From positions 124,001-188,000 of the forward strand of contig NZ_JAHCST010000005.1 of the NCBI RefSeq assembly GCF_018476525.1: a DNA stretch of 64,000 nt, given 5' to 3'. The stretch is from Acrocarpospora catenulata (lineage in GTDB: Bacteria; Actinomycetota; Actinomycetes; Streptosporangiales; Streptosporangiaceae). Both the position numbers and the translations under genes were made by a program. Of this stretch, positions 7,764 to 18,050 are shown in pieces. The first letter of the stretch is position 1, and every line of letters starts with the position of its first letter. The notes below the pieces were generated by a model. It was not told the origin of the DNA. It was given only the letters and a program-made list of their open reading frames with translations, and did no database searches.

Positions 7764-9101
7764 GTGACCGACAAGTTCCCCCGTGCCGAGCAAGCCCGCG
7801 CGTTCGGATTCGAGACGAGACAGTTGCACGCCGGGCAACGGCCCGACCCGAACACGGGCGCGCGTGCGGTGCCCATCTTCCAGACCACCAGCTACGTGTT
7901 CGAAGATCCGGAATCGGCGGCGGCGTACTTCAACCTGCAGGAGTACGGGAACACGTACTCGCGGATCATGAATCCGACCGTCGCGGTGTTCGAGGAGCGG
8001 GTGGCCAACCTCGAAGGCGGCTGCGGCGCGGTGGCCTTCGCCAGCGGGATCGCCGCGCAGGCCGCCGCGCTCTTCACGCTGCTCCAGCCGGGCGACCACG
8101 TCGTGTCCTCCGCCGCCCTGTACGGCGGGACGGTGAACCAGCTCAAGCACCTGCTGGGCAAGATGAGCGTCGAACTGACGTGGGTGGATCCCGACGATCC
8201 GGACGCGTGGCGGCGGGCGGTCCGCCCGAACACGAAGGCCTTCTTCGGTGAGACGATCGGCAACCCCGCCGGGAACGTGCTGGACATCGAGGTCGTGGCG
8301 GCCATCGCACATGAGCACGAGCTGCCGCTGATCGTGGACAACACCTTCGCGACGCCGTACCTGTGCCGGCCGATCGAGTGGGGCGCCGACATCGTGATCC
8401 ACTCGGCCACCAAGTTCATCGGCGGCCACGGCACGAGCATCGGCGGGGTCGTCGTCGAGGCCGGCACGTTCAACTGGTCCAACGGGCGGTTCCCCGTGGT
8501 CGCGGATCCGTCGCCGGCCTACCACGGCCTGCAGTTCCACGAGACGTTCGGGACCTACGGCTATCTGATGAAGCTGCGCGCCGAGACCCTGCGGGATCTC
8601 GGTGGGGCGCTCGCGCCGCTCAACGCGTTCCTGTTCCTGCAAGGGCTCGAAACGCTGTCGCTGCGGATGGAACGGCACGTCGAGAACGCGCGGGCGGTCG
8701 CGGCGTTCCTCGAATCGCACGAACTGGCGTCCAACGTCACCTACCCCGGGCTGTCGTCGAGCAGGTACCTGCCACTCGTGGAGAAGTACCTGCCGCGTGG
8801 CGCCGGCGCGGTGTTCTCGTTCGACTGCGCCGGTGGGCGGGCCGGTGGGCAGGACCTGATCCGCGGCGTGACGCTCTGGTCCCATCTGGCCAACGTCGGC
8901 GACGCGAAGAGCCTGATCATTCACCCCGCCAGCACGACCCACCGCCAGCTGAGCGACGAGGAACTCCGGGCCGCCGGCATCGCGCCGGGGACGGTGCGGC
9001 TGTCGGTCGGCACCGAGTCCGTCGAAGATCTGATCTGGGACCTGGAACAGGGTTTCGGGTACGTCGCCGCGACCGCGGGAACGGAGGTGGTCGGCGCATG
9101 A
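7764..9101 (+). CDS. metY: O-acetylhomoserine sulfhydrylase
   Basis: 445 aa PLP enzyme of the Cys/Met-metabolism family. It converts O-acetylhomoserine and sulfide to homocysteine. PLP lysine in HSATKFIGGHG, phosphate-binding SGIAAQAAAL, Asp in IVDNTFATPYL. The inserted segment after the lysine (RFPVVADPSPAYHGLQF) is characteristic of the MetY branch rather than MetB/MetC. GTG start with GGAAGAGGG upstream. Together with MetX it gives a direct sulfhydrylation route. Confidence 0.95.
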   Translation: MTDKFPRAEQARAFGFETRQLHAGQRPDPNTGARAVPIFQTTSYVFEDPESAAAYFNLQEYGNTYSRIMNPTVAVFEERVANLEGGCGAVAFASGIAAQAAALFTLLQPGDHVVSSAALYGGTVNQLKHLLGKMSVELTWVDPDDPDAWRRAVRPNTKAFFGETIGNPAGNVLDIEVVAAIAHEHELPLIVDNTFATPYLCRPIEWGADIVIHSATKFIGGHGTSIGGVVVEAGTFNWSNGRFPVVADPSPAYHGLQFHETFGTYGYLMKLRAETLRDLGGALAPLNAFLFLQGLETLSLRMERHVENARAVAAFLESHELASNVTYPGLSSSRYLPLVEKYLPRGAGAVFSFDCAGGRAGGQDLIRGVTLWSHLANVGDAKSLIIHPASTTHRQLSDEELRAAGIAPGTVRLSVGTESVEDLIWDLEQGFGYVAATAGTEVVGA

Positions 9102-9580
9102 ACGATCTCGGACGCTACCAGGACCCGTTGACGATCCAGCGCGTGCTGCACAGCGCGGGGACCATCGCGGTCGTGGGCCTGTCGAGCAACGAGTTGCGGG
9201 CCAGCTACTTCGTCGGCTACTACCTCAAGCGGCACGGCTACCGCGTGATCCCCGTGAACCCCCGCGAAACGGAGATCCTCGGCGAGACGTGCTACCCGAG
9301 CCTGCTGGACGTGCCCGTGCCGGTGGACCTCGTGAACGTCTTCCGCGCGCCGGACGCGCTGCCGGGGATCGCGCGGGAGACCGTGGCGATCAACGCCGGT
9401 GCGCTCTGGTGCCAGTTCGGCGTGATCAACGAGGAGGGCGCGCGAATCGCGGCGGACGGCGGCGTGACAGTGATCATGGACCGCTGCCTCAAGGTCGAGC
9501 ACGCGCGCTACGTGGGCCGGATGCACTGGCTCGGCTTCAACACCCAGCGCATCACTGCTGTCCGTGGCGGGCTCCAGTAG
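9098..9580 (+). CDS. CoA-binding domain protein (YccU-like)
   Basis: 160 aa single-domain Rossmann protein: AVVGLSSNELRASY nucleotide loop, GYRVIPVNP strand, DLVNVFRAPD and WCQFGVINEEG motifs of the succinyl-CoA-synthetase-like CoA-binding domain. Its ATG overlaps the metY stop (ATGA). This small protein is often carried in O-acetylhomoserine sulfhydrylase operons; whether it binds CoA released by MetX or a persulfide carrier is unknown. Confidence 0.88.
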   Translation: MNDLGRYQDPLTIQRVLHSAGTIAVVGLSSNELRASYFVGYYLKRHGYRVIPVNPRETEILGETCYPSLLDVPVPVDLVNVFRAPDALPGIARETVAINAGALWCQFGVINEEGARIAADGGVTVIMDRCLKVEHARYVGRMHWLGFNTQRITAVRGGLQ

Positions 9581-9711
9581 CGCACGAAGCCTGATATTTC
9601 GGGATATTTCGGGCAAGCGTTGGGCTGGGTGTGCGTGCCGTCGGGCGTACCGGGGGAGGGGAGGGGAGAGGGTGCTGGCGGAAGCGGCGCGGGGAGGGTG
9701 CTGCGTGCGGG

Positions 9712-11064
9712 TCAGGTGCGGAGGGCGTGGTGGGCGCCGGCCAGGATGGCGCCGTACTGGAGGGCGACCAGGTGTTTGATCGGGATGGTCTGGGCCGAGG
9801 TCTGGGATTCGGCCTCGGCGCACCATTTCTCGTACGTCGCACCGAGCGTCCGGGCGTGCCACCGGATGGCGGGCGTCCCGTTGCCGATGGCGATCTCCCC
9901 ATCAAGGGCCCGGAGCAGGATCCCCCCGAACCGGAGCCGGTAGCTGTGTACGAGGTCCCGGCACGAGGAGCGCTCGGCGCCGGTGGCCGGACGGTCGGCG
10001 GCCGGGTCGGCGGCGCGCTGCTCGTCGGTGGTGGCGACTCCGGCGAGCATCGGGATGAAGAACCGGCTCGCGCGGATGAAGGGGGAGTTGGTGGCCAGGT
10101 CGGCGGAGACCCCGGCCAGGGCCTCGTGGAGCACGGCGGCGGTGTCCCTGAGGTCGGCGCCCTGGGCCTTGATCAGGTCGCTGTAGAGGATGTCGGTGGG
10201 CGAGGTGTCGTCGGCGGACGGGTCCATCCAGTACGGAAGCTCCGCGGTCAGGCAGAGCGTGCCGTACCGGGCGGCGTAGGTGTCCGAGGCCGAGCCGGTG
10301 ATCAGCTCGGTCGGGTCCTGCCCGAGCGCCTCGGCGTAGTCGTACGCGTGCTCCATTCTGGGACTGAGGAAGATCGCGGGAGCGAGCTGGGTGATGGACG
10401 GATGTTCGGGTTCCCCCACGTGCAGCGGCAGGCCGTACCGGCTGGGCAGTTCGCTGAGGATCTCCTGCAGCTCGGGCTCGGCCCGGGACAGGTAGTAGAA
10501 GACGCCGCCGAGCTCCCCGTTGTGCAGCGTGGTCATGAAGGCCGGCCGGGTGGCGTCGATCAGCCGCATCAGCGCGAGCGTCTCGGGGAGCACCCGGTCG
10601 AAGTAGGAGCGTTTGTAGGCGAACGGGAAGGTCCATTCGACCTGCTCGTCCCCGGCGGGCCGGTAGAAGTTCCGTCCGTAGTGGGCTTTGGTGAAGGGGC
10701 CCGCGAACCACCCTTCGTTCAGCCGGGTGCCGTCCGGGTCGAGGCAGCCGACGATGTGCCAGGTGGCGGAGGCGCGCAGGGCGGGGGAGGCGCACAGCCG
10801 CCCGGCCAGGTGCACCACGGTGAGGCCGCCGATGGGTTCGTTGGGGTGCGGCCCGGCGGCGACGATCACGTCGCGGGGGCCGTCACCGACGGTCAGGCAG
10901 AGCATGGGGTCGCCGAGCCGGGAGGTGCCGATCCGCCGGAGTACGGCGGTGCTGGGATGGGCGGCGGCGAGGCGCATCAGGCCCTCGTGGACCTCGTCCA
11001 CGGTGGCGAAACGGTCGTAGTCGGGGACAGAGTCGAGTTCGCTGGCTAAGGCAGGATCTAGCAC
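9712..11064 (-). CDS. M14-family zinc carboxypeptidase-like protein
   Basis: 450 aa, no signal peptide. Zinc-ligand pair in GPHPNEPIG (HxxE, about residues 72-75), a third His in FMTTLHNGELGG, and a candidate catalytic Glu in LCLTAELPYW; the order fits M14. Substrate unknown; cytoplasmic, perhaps peptidoglycan peptide or modified peptide turnover. Convergent with the met operon, divergent from the 87-aa/glmS operon. Confidence 0.75.
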   Translation of the reverse strand: MLDPALASELDSVPDYDRFATVDEVHEGLMRLAAAHPSTAVLRRIGTSRLGDPMLCLTVGDGPRDVIVAAGPHPNEPIGGLTVVHLAGRLCASPALRASATWHIVGCLDPDGTRLNEGWFAGPFTKAHYGRNFYRPAGDEQVEWTFPFAYKRSYFDRVLPETLALMRLIDATRPAFMTTLHNGELGGVFYYLSRAEPELQEILSELPSRYGLPLHVGEPEHPSITQLAPAIFLSPRMEHAYDYAEALGQDPTELITGSASDTYAARYGTLCLTAELPYWMDPSADDTSPTDILYSDLIKAQGADLRDTAAVLHEALAGVSADLATNSPFIRASRFFIPMLAGVATTDEQRAADPAADRPATGAERSSCRDLVHSYRLRFGGILLRALDGEIAIGNGTPAIRWHARTLGATYEKWCAEAESQTSAQTIPIKHLVALQYGAILAGAHHALRT

Positions 11065-11157
11065 CTACTCAGTGTGCAGATATGACCCCGTCTGTCACAT
11101 TGTGAGGTCACCCAACAGCAGCCCCAACGACTTGTCGTGTTGCGTTAATGGAAGCAC

Positions 11158-11178
11158 ATAAATCCGGATAAATCCGGA
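11158..11178. repeat. overlapping ATAAATCCGGA direct repeat
   Basis: Two copies of ATAAATCCGGA sharing one base (period 10) in the intergenic region between the M14 and glmS operons. Another copy lies inside glmS at 13095-13105, and a related GATATTTCGGG pair at 9593-9613. Helical-turn spacing suggests a protein site on one DNA face. Confidence 0.4.
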
Positions 11179-11228
11179 CTCGGGGTTGACAGGGGTCACG
11201 TCGGCGAGTCGAGGTTGGAGTGTAGTCT

Positions 11229-11244
11229 TGCCCGATTTCGGGCA
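11229..11244. promoter_or_regulatory. dyad upstream of 87-aa gene/glmS
   Basis: TGCCCGA-TT-TCGGGCA, a perfect 7-bp-arm dyad ending 6 bp before the putative -35 box of the glmS operon. Candidate operator; no T-run follows, so a terminator is less likely. Confidence 0.4.
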
Positions 11245-11250
11245 GGATTC

Positions 11251-11290
11251 TTGGAAAACCCCGCCCCGCCTCCGTAAGGTCCTGTCCCGA
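11251..11290 (+). promoter_or_regulatory. promoter of the glmS operon
   Basis: TTGGAA (11251-11256), 18-nt spacer, TAAGGT (11275-11280), ATG at 11290. Predicted transcription start falls within about 3 nt of the ATG and no ribosome site is visible, so the first gene is probably leaderless. Confidence 0.5.
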
Positions 11291-11553
11291 TGCCGTACGA
11301 CGACCTCATCGCCCACCTCACCCGGACCACGATGCTCGGCCCGGGCGAGGCCGCGAGAGTGGTCGCCGACGTGCTCGCCTACTTCGGCGAACCGGTGGAG
11401 GCCTACGTCCGCCGCCGGCACGCCGAACTGAAGTCCCGAGGCCTCGCCAACGACGAAATCTTCAAAAGGATCGCCGCCGAACTGCCTACCAGGCGGGTGG
11501 CGGCGCCGGAGCTGTCGCTGCGACAGCTCCGCCGGATCATCTACGGAGGGTAA
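11290..11553 (+). CDS. small conserved protein preceding glmS
   Basis: 87 aa, charged and helical (AYVRRRHAELKSRGLANDEI) with a basic C-terminus (LSLRQLRRIIYGG). No cysteine or transmembrane segment. It ends 5 bp before glmS, so both share a transcript. The sequence looks constrained and nucleic-acid-binding-like (basic helix) but I do not recognise a named family. A regulator or partner of GlmS expression is a guess from position only. Confidence 0.7.
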   Translation: MPYDDLIAHLTRTTMLGPGEAARVVADVLAYFGEPVEAYVRRRHAELKSRGLANDEIFKRIAAELPTRRVAAPELSLRQLRRIIYGG

Positions 11554-11558
11554 GAGCT

Positions 11559-13368
<1,810 letters not shown>

Positions 13369-13382
<14 letters not shown>

Positions 13383-14751
13383 ACGGTTCCGCGGCGTCCG
13401 GTACGGCGGCGACCGTACCGGACGCCCGGGGCCGCACGGTCACGGTGACCACGAAGGCCAGCACGACGAGCCCGGCCGCGACCAGGAACGTGGTCCCGAT
13501 CCGCCCGGTCGCCGCGTGCACGGTGATCAGCACGGCCAGCCCCACCGACCCGCCCAGCTGCTGCATCGCCTGGAGCAGCCCGGAGGCGGCCCCGGCGTCC
13601 TCCTGGGCGACCCCGTTGACGATGGTCATGCTGAGCGGCATCAGCGCGCCGCCCATGCCGAGCCCGAGCAGCACGATCGGCCCCAGGATGCCGGTCACGT
13701 ACCCCGTGCCCGGATCGATCCGGGAGATCCACAGCATGCCCGCGGCCACCAGGACCATCCCGCCCGCCGCGTGCCGCCACGGTCTGATCCGGCCCACCAG
13801 CCGCGGCGTCAGCTGCGACACCCCGAAGATCGCCACCGTCAGCGGCAGGAAGGCCAGCCCCGCCGCCAGCGGCGAGAAGCCCAGCTCGCTCTGGACGAAC
13901 TGGGTCAGGAAGAAGAAGGTGCTGATCATCGCGGCCGGGAGCAGCATCATGCCGAGGTAGGCCGCGGCCCGCTCGGGCGCCGCGAGCAGCCGCAGCGGCA
14001 TGATCGGCTGCGCCGCGCGGCGCTCGGTGACCAGGAACGCCGCCAGCAGCCCCACCGCCAGCACGAAGGCGCCCAGGGCGAGCCGGTCGTCCCAGCCCAG
14101 GGCGGCGGCCCGGATCAGCCCGTACACCAGGGCGGTCATGCCGAAGGTGGAGGTGAACGCCCCGGCCAGGTCGAACCGGCCTGGCTGGCGTGGGGTCTCG
14201 CCCACGAAGCGCGGTGTGAACAGGGCGATGAGCAGGCCGATCGGCACGTTGACGAACATCACCCAGCGCCAGGAGACCCAGTCGGTGAGCACGCCACCGG
14301 CCAGCAGCCCGATCGCCGCCCCGGCCGCGCCGACCGAGGTGAACACGGCCAGCGCCCGGGTGCGTACCGGGCCCTGCGGGAAGTTGCCGGTGATCAGCGC
14401 CAGGGTGGCGGGACCGGCCAGCGCGCCGCCGGCGCCCTGCGCGATCCGGGAGAGGATGAGCCACTCCGGCGTGGTCGCGAAGCCGCCGGCCAACGAGGCG
14501 ACGGTGAAGATCGCCACACCCCAGAGCAGGGCCCGGCGCCGGCCGAGGATGTCCCCGGTCCGCCCGCCGAGCAGCAGCAGGCCGCCGAAGGCGAGCATGT
14601 ACGCGTTGATCACCCAGGACAGGCCGGTCGGCGTGAAGCCGAGGTCGGCGGCCATGCCGGGGAGCGCGATGGTGACGATGGTGGAGTCGAGGATCAGCAT
14701 CAGCTGGGTCACGGCGATGATCGCCAAGGTGACGCGCAGGCGCGTGGTCAT
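13369..14751 (-). CDS. MFS multidrug exporter (DHA2, EmrB/QacA-like)
   Basis: About 460 aa with 14 predicted membrane helices. Motif A-like GGRTGDILGRRRAL, DHA2 motif LDSTIVTIALP near the N-terminus (residues 19-29), and the WRWVMFVNVPIG motif of the 14-TMS drug:H+ antiporters. The ATG at 14751 precedes TTRLRVTLAI; the longer frame would run into the regulator region. Divergent from a TetR gene whose twin operator lies between them. Confidence 0.93.
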
Positions 14752-14776
14752 GGGGGTCCTTCGGCGGTAAACTATT

Positions 14777-14816
14777 CGGAGGCCGACTCCGGTAAATATA
14801 CGGAGGACGCCTCCGG
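14777..14816. promoter_or_regulatory. twin TetR operators between exporter and tetR
   Basis: Two palindromic 16-mers, CGGAGGCCGACTCCGG (14777-14792) and CGGAGGACGCCTCCGG (14801-14816), start 24 bp apart in the 82-bp divergent intergenic region. Repetition, symmetry and location make them likely binding sites for the adjacent TetR protein, controlling both genes. Confidence 0.7.
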
Positions 14817-14833
14817 TTATCAAGGAGTCACCC

Positions 14834-15397
14834 ATGCGCGCCGACGCCCGCCGTAACTACGACCGCCTGCTCGCCGAAGCCGGGGAGGCGTTCGCCCGGC
14901 ACGGCATCGACGCCTCGCTGGAGGAGATCGCCAAGGCGGCCGGGGTCGGCATCGGCACCCTCTACCGGCACTTCCCGGCCCGGCAGGACCTGATCGTCGC
15001 CGTGCTCAGGGACAGCATCGACGCGCTGCTGGCCGAGGGGGAGCGCCTGCGCGAGGAGGAACCCGGCGAGGCCCTGCGCGTCTGGCTGCACGCCCAGATC
15101 GCCCACATGGCCACCACCCGGGGTCTGTGTGCCGAGCTGATAATCGGCCTCAAGGACCCCGCCTCCCCGCTGTACGGCACCTGCCACCTGATCACCGCCT
15201 CCGGTGACGCGCTGCTCCGGCAGGCCCAGGACGCCGGGGTCGCCCGTCCCGACCTGACCATCCAGGACCTGGTCAAATCGCTGAACGGCATCGCCTGGGT
15301 GGCCGAGCGCTTCCCCGACGACCCCGGCCAGGCCGACCGCCTGCTGAGCCTGCTGCTGGACGGCGTACGGGTCCGCCCTGCCCTGCACGAGGTGTAA
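14834..15397 (+). CDS. TetR-family repressor
   Basis: 187 aa. N-terminal TetR HTH (EAFARHGIDASLEEIAKAAG, then GIGTLYRHFPARQDLIVAVL) followed by a variable helical ligand domain. ATG follows CAAGGAGTCACCC. Likely represses the divergent exporter gene and itself through the twin palindromes; the inducing drug is unknown. Confidence 0.92.
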   Translation: MRADARRNYDRLLAEAGEAFARHGIDASLEEIAKAAGVGIGTLYRHFPARQDLIVAVLRDSIDALLAEGERLREEEPGEALRVWLHAQIAHMATTRGLCAELIIGLKDPASPLYGTCHLITASGDALLRQAQDAGVARPDLTIQDLVKSLNGIAWVAERFPDDPGQADRLLSLLLDGVRVRPALHEV

Positions 15398-15454
15398 GTT
15401 TCAGCCTTACCCATGGTGTTCCGCCTGGTCAGGCGGGCGCGCTCCGGACGGTTC

Positions 15455-15501
15455 TTAGGCGTGCGGCCGACGCGGATCTAGCGTCTCTGGGAGCGCTCCC
15501 A
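15455..15501 (+). promoter_or_regulatory. GH12 promoter with CebR-type operator
   Basis: TGGGAGCGCTCCCA at 15488-15501 is an exact match to the actinomycete CebR (cellobiose-responsive LacI repressor) box. It covers the predicted start of a promoter TTAGGC-18-TAGCGT (15455-15484). Repression relieved by cello-oligosaccharides is therefore expected; cebR itself is not in this window. Confidence 0.8.
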
Positions 15502-15521
15502 ACGCCACCCCAGGAGGACCT

Positions 15522-17183
15522 GTGAACCAACTCAAACGGATAGGTCTGACGCTCGCGGTCTTACTCGCGGCAATCTTCGCCGGGACCCTTCCGGCCAACG
15601 CCGCCCCCGTGATCTGCGAGACCTTCGGCTCCACCACCATCCAGTCCGGCAAGTACATCGTGATGAACAACGTCTGGGGGGCGAGCACGTCCCAGTGCAT
15701 CGACGTCAACCAGGCGGGCGGCTTCACCATCACCTCGGCCAACCACAACAACGCCACCAACGGCGCGCCCGCCGCGTACCCGGCCATCTTCGCCGGGTGC
15801 CACTACGCCGCCTGCACCACGGGCAGCAGCCTGCCGATGCAGGCCAGCAACCCCGCGTTCAACAACATCCGCAGCTCGGTCAGCTACAGCTATCCGTCCA
15901 GCGGCACCTACAACGCCTCCTATGACCTTTGGTTCGATCCGACCCCCCGAACCAACGGTCAGAACACCGGCGCCGAGATCATGATCTGGCTCAACCGGCA
16001 GGGCGGGGTGCAGCCCATCGGCTCCCAGGTGGCCACCGTCACCCTGGCCGGCACCAGCTGGCAGGTCTGGTACGGCAACGTCGGCTGGAACGTGATCTCG
16101 TACGTACGGAGCTCGGTCGGCACCACGCTCGACCTGAACGTGAACGAGTTCTACAGCGACGCCGTGAACCGCGGTTACGCTCAGCGCTCCTGGTACCTGA
16201 CCAGCGTGCAGGCCGGCTTCGAGCCCTGGATCGGCGGCACCGGCCTGACCATCAACTCCTTCACCTACACCACCAGCGGTGGCGGCGGCGACACCAGCCC
16301 GCCCACCGCGCCCGGCAACCTGACGGCCTCGGGCACCACCTCGTCGGGCACCAACCTGTCCTGGTCGGCCTCCTCCGACAACGTGGGGGTGACCGGCTAC
16401 AACGTGTTCCGTCGTCAGGGCACCTCGGGTACCTTCACCCAGGTCGGCACGGCCTCCGGCACCACCTTCGCGGCGACCGGCCTGTCGGCCTCCACGCAGT
16501 ACCAGTTCTACGCCGTGGCCAGGGACGCCGCCGGCAACACCTCGCCGCAGTCCAACACGGTCACGGTGACCACCTCCGGCGGTGGCGGCGGCGACACCAG
16601 CCCGCCCACCGCGCCCGGCAACCTGACGGCCTCGGGCACCACCTCGTCGGGCACCAACCTGTCCTGGTCGGCCTCGTCCGACAACGTGGGGGTGACCGGC
16701 TACAACGTGTTCAGCCGTCAGGGCACCTCGGGCACCTTCTCCCAGATCGGCACGGCTTCCGGCACCAGCTTCGCGGTGACCGGTCTGTCGGCCTCCACGC
16801 AGTACCAGTTCTACGTGGTCGCTCGCGACGCCGCCGGCAACACCTCACCCCAGTCGAACACCGTCTCGGTGACCACCACCAGTGGCGGCGGCGGAACCGG
16901 CACCTGCTCGGTCCGCTTCGACACCTGGAACAACGGTTACGTCGCCTACGTCACGGTCAACGGCCCCCGCAGCGGCTGGACGTTCAACTTCACGCTGCCG
17001 TCCGGGCACGCCATCACCGGCAGCTGGAACGCCCAGATCAGCGTCAGCGGCCAGAACGTGACCGCGAGCAATGTGTCCCACAACGGCAACCTGGCCAGCG
17101 GGCAGTCGGCCGACTTCGGCTTCCAGGCCTCCCGCCCGAACGGCAACACCCAGTTGCCGAGCATCCCGGGCTGCACGACCTGA
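15522..17183 (+). CDS. secreted GH12 endoglucanase with two FN3 domains and CBM2
   Basis: 553 aa. Signal peptide (LKRIGLTLAVLLAAIFAG, cleavage after ANA). GH12 domain about residues 30-245, with candidate catalytic Glu residues in GAEIMIWLNRQGG and GFEPWIGG. Two nearly identical fibronectin-III modules (about 255-450), separated by Gly-rich linkers, then a CBM2 cellulose-binding domain (GTCSVRFDTWNNGYVAYVTV to the final Cys). Cleaves beta-1,4-glucans outside the cell. GTG start with AGGAGG 5 nt upstream. Controlled by the CebR box just upstream. Confidence 0.93.
   Translation: MNQLKRIGLTLAVLLAAIFAGTLPANAAPVICETFGSTTIQSGKYIVMNNVWGASTSQCIDVNQAGGFTITSANHNNATNGAPAAYPAIFAGCHYAACTTGSSLPMQASNPAFNNIRSSVSYSYPSSGTYNASYDLWFDPTPRTNGQNTGAEIMIWLNRQGGVQPIGSQVATVTLAGTSWQVWYGNVGWNVISYVRSSVGTTLDLNVNEFYSDAVNRGYAQRSWYLTSVQAGFEPWIGGTGLTINSFTYTTSGGGGDTSPPTAPGNLTASGTTSSGTNLSWSASSDNVGVTGYNVFRRQGTSGTFTQVGTASGTTFAATGLSASTQYQFYAVARDAAGNTSPQSNTVTVTTSGGGGGDTSPPTAPGNLTASGTTSSGTNLSWSASSDNVGVTGYNVFSRQGTSGTFSQIGTASGTSFAVTGLSASTQYQFYVVARDAAGNTSPQSNTVSVTTTSGGGGTGTCSVRFDTWNNGYVAYVTVNGPRSGWTFNFTLPSGHAITGSWNAQISVSGQNVTASNVSHNGNLASGQSADFGFQASRPNGNTQLPSIPGCTT
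16282..16878 (+). repeat. tandem 303-bp duplication of the FN3 module
   Basis: Two in-frame copies of an FN3-plus-linker unit (starting near 16282 and 16585; period 303 bp, 101 codons) differ at only a few codons (for example FRRQ versus FSRQ). The near-identity at nucleotide level indicates recent duplication or gene conversion. Confidence 0.85.
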
Positions 17184-17209
17184 TCCACCCTGATCCATCA
17201 GAACCCCGT

Positions 17210-17241
17210 ACGGCCCGCACCCCTCCCCGAGTGCGGGCCGT
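17210..17241 (+). terminator. terminator hairpin after the GH12 gene
   Basis: Perfect 11-bp arms ACGGCCCGCAC / GTGCGGGCCGT with a 10-nt loop, 26 bp after the stop. Very stable but with only a weak T-tract after it. Confidence 0.65.
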
Positions 17242-17246
17242 CCTGG

Positions 17247-17291
17247 TTATCAGGCTAGCAGGCTAGCTGTATATACAGCTAGCCTGCTAGC
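17247..17291 (+). promoter_or_regulatory. gntR promoter inside a 38-bp perfect palindrome
   Basis: Bases 17254-17291 form an uninterrupted 38-bp palindrome centred on TGTATATACA, with GCTAGC ends and inner AGGCTAGC/GCTAGCCT blocks. TTATCA (17247-17252), a 17-nt spacer and TATATA (17270-17275) form a promoter whose -10 box is the palindrome centre. Autorepression by the GntR protein is the simplest reading. Confidence 0.65.
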
Positions 17292-17300
17292 GTGGTGGGC

Positions 17301-18050
17301 ATGGCGAAAACGCCGCAGGACGCGTTCGTACCGCACTATTTCCTCATCGAGCAGGCGTTGCGGGCGCGTGTCGCGGCGGGCCGCCCGCACGATCTGCTGC
17401 CCTCGGAGAGCGAGCTGAGCGAGGAGTTCGGCGTCAGCCGGATGACCGCCCGGGCGGCGATGCAACGGCTGGTGGCGGCCGGGCTGGTCTACCGCGAGTC
17501 GGGCCGTGGCTCGTTCGTGGCACCGGCCCCGACCACCCGGCGGGCGGAGAACCTGGTCCGGTTCAGCGAGGAGATCCGGCGGCGCGGCCAGGTGCCCAGC
17601 TCACGGCTGCTGGCCTCCGGCCTGCGCACGGCCACCGACCAGGAGATCGGCCGGCTCCGGCTGGCCCGGCGCGCCAAGGTCGTCGCGATCACCCGGGCCC
17701 GGCTGGCCGACGGGGTGCCCGTGGCGCTGGAACACGCCGTCTTCCCCGCCAAGCTGGCGGCCCTGCTCGACGCCGACCTGCGCACCGCCTCCCTGCACGC
17801 CACGCTGACCTCGCTCGGCTTCGTGCCCTCACAGGGGCACGCGCGCATCACCGCCGCGACGGCCGGGCCGGACGAGGTGGAGGTGCTGGAGGTGGCCGAG
17901 GGCAGCGCACTCCTGGTGGAGCAGCGCCTGATCCTCGACCAGCACGACGAGCCCCTGGAACTCACCGACTCGCGGTACGTGGCGTCCCGTTACGGGCTGG
18001 ACGTCGCCTTCGTCGTCGAACCCGTCGCAGTGGAAACGGAGCAGTCTTGA
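17301..18050 (+). CDS. GntR-family regulator (HutC/UTRA subfamily)
   Basis: 249 aa. N-terminal winged helix ([41 protein letters not shown]; shown by positions 30-70) and a UTRA ligand domain (about 85-245; [36 protein letters not shown]). ATG 17301 preferred; a GTG at 17292 lies at the palindrome edge. Overlaps deoC by 4 bp, so it likely responds to a deoxynucleoside/pentose metabolite, though the ligand is unproven. Confidence 0.9.
   Translation: MAKTPQDAFVPHYFLIEQALRARVAAGRPHDLLPSESELSEEFGVSRMTARAAMQRLVAAGLVYRESGRGSFVAPAPTTRRAENLVRFSEEIRRRGQVPSSRLLASGLRTATDQEIGRLRLARRAKVVAITRARLADGVPVALEHAVFPAKLAALLDADLRTASLHATLTSLGFVPSQGHARITAATAGPDEVEVLEVAEGSALLVEQRLILDQHDEPLELTDSRYVASRYGLDVAFVVEPVAVETEQS

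Noticed and set aside
6518-7888. 456-aa minus ORF over metX
   Set aside because: Low-complexity antisense reading; metX on the plus strand has full catalytic motifs.
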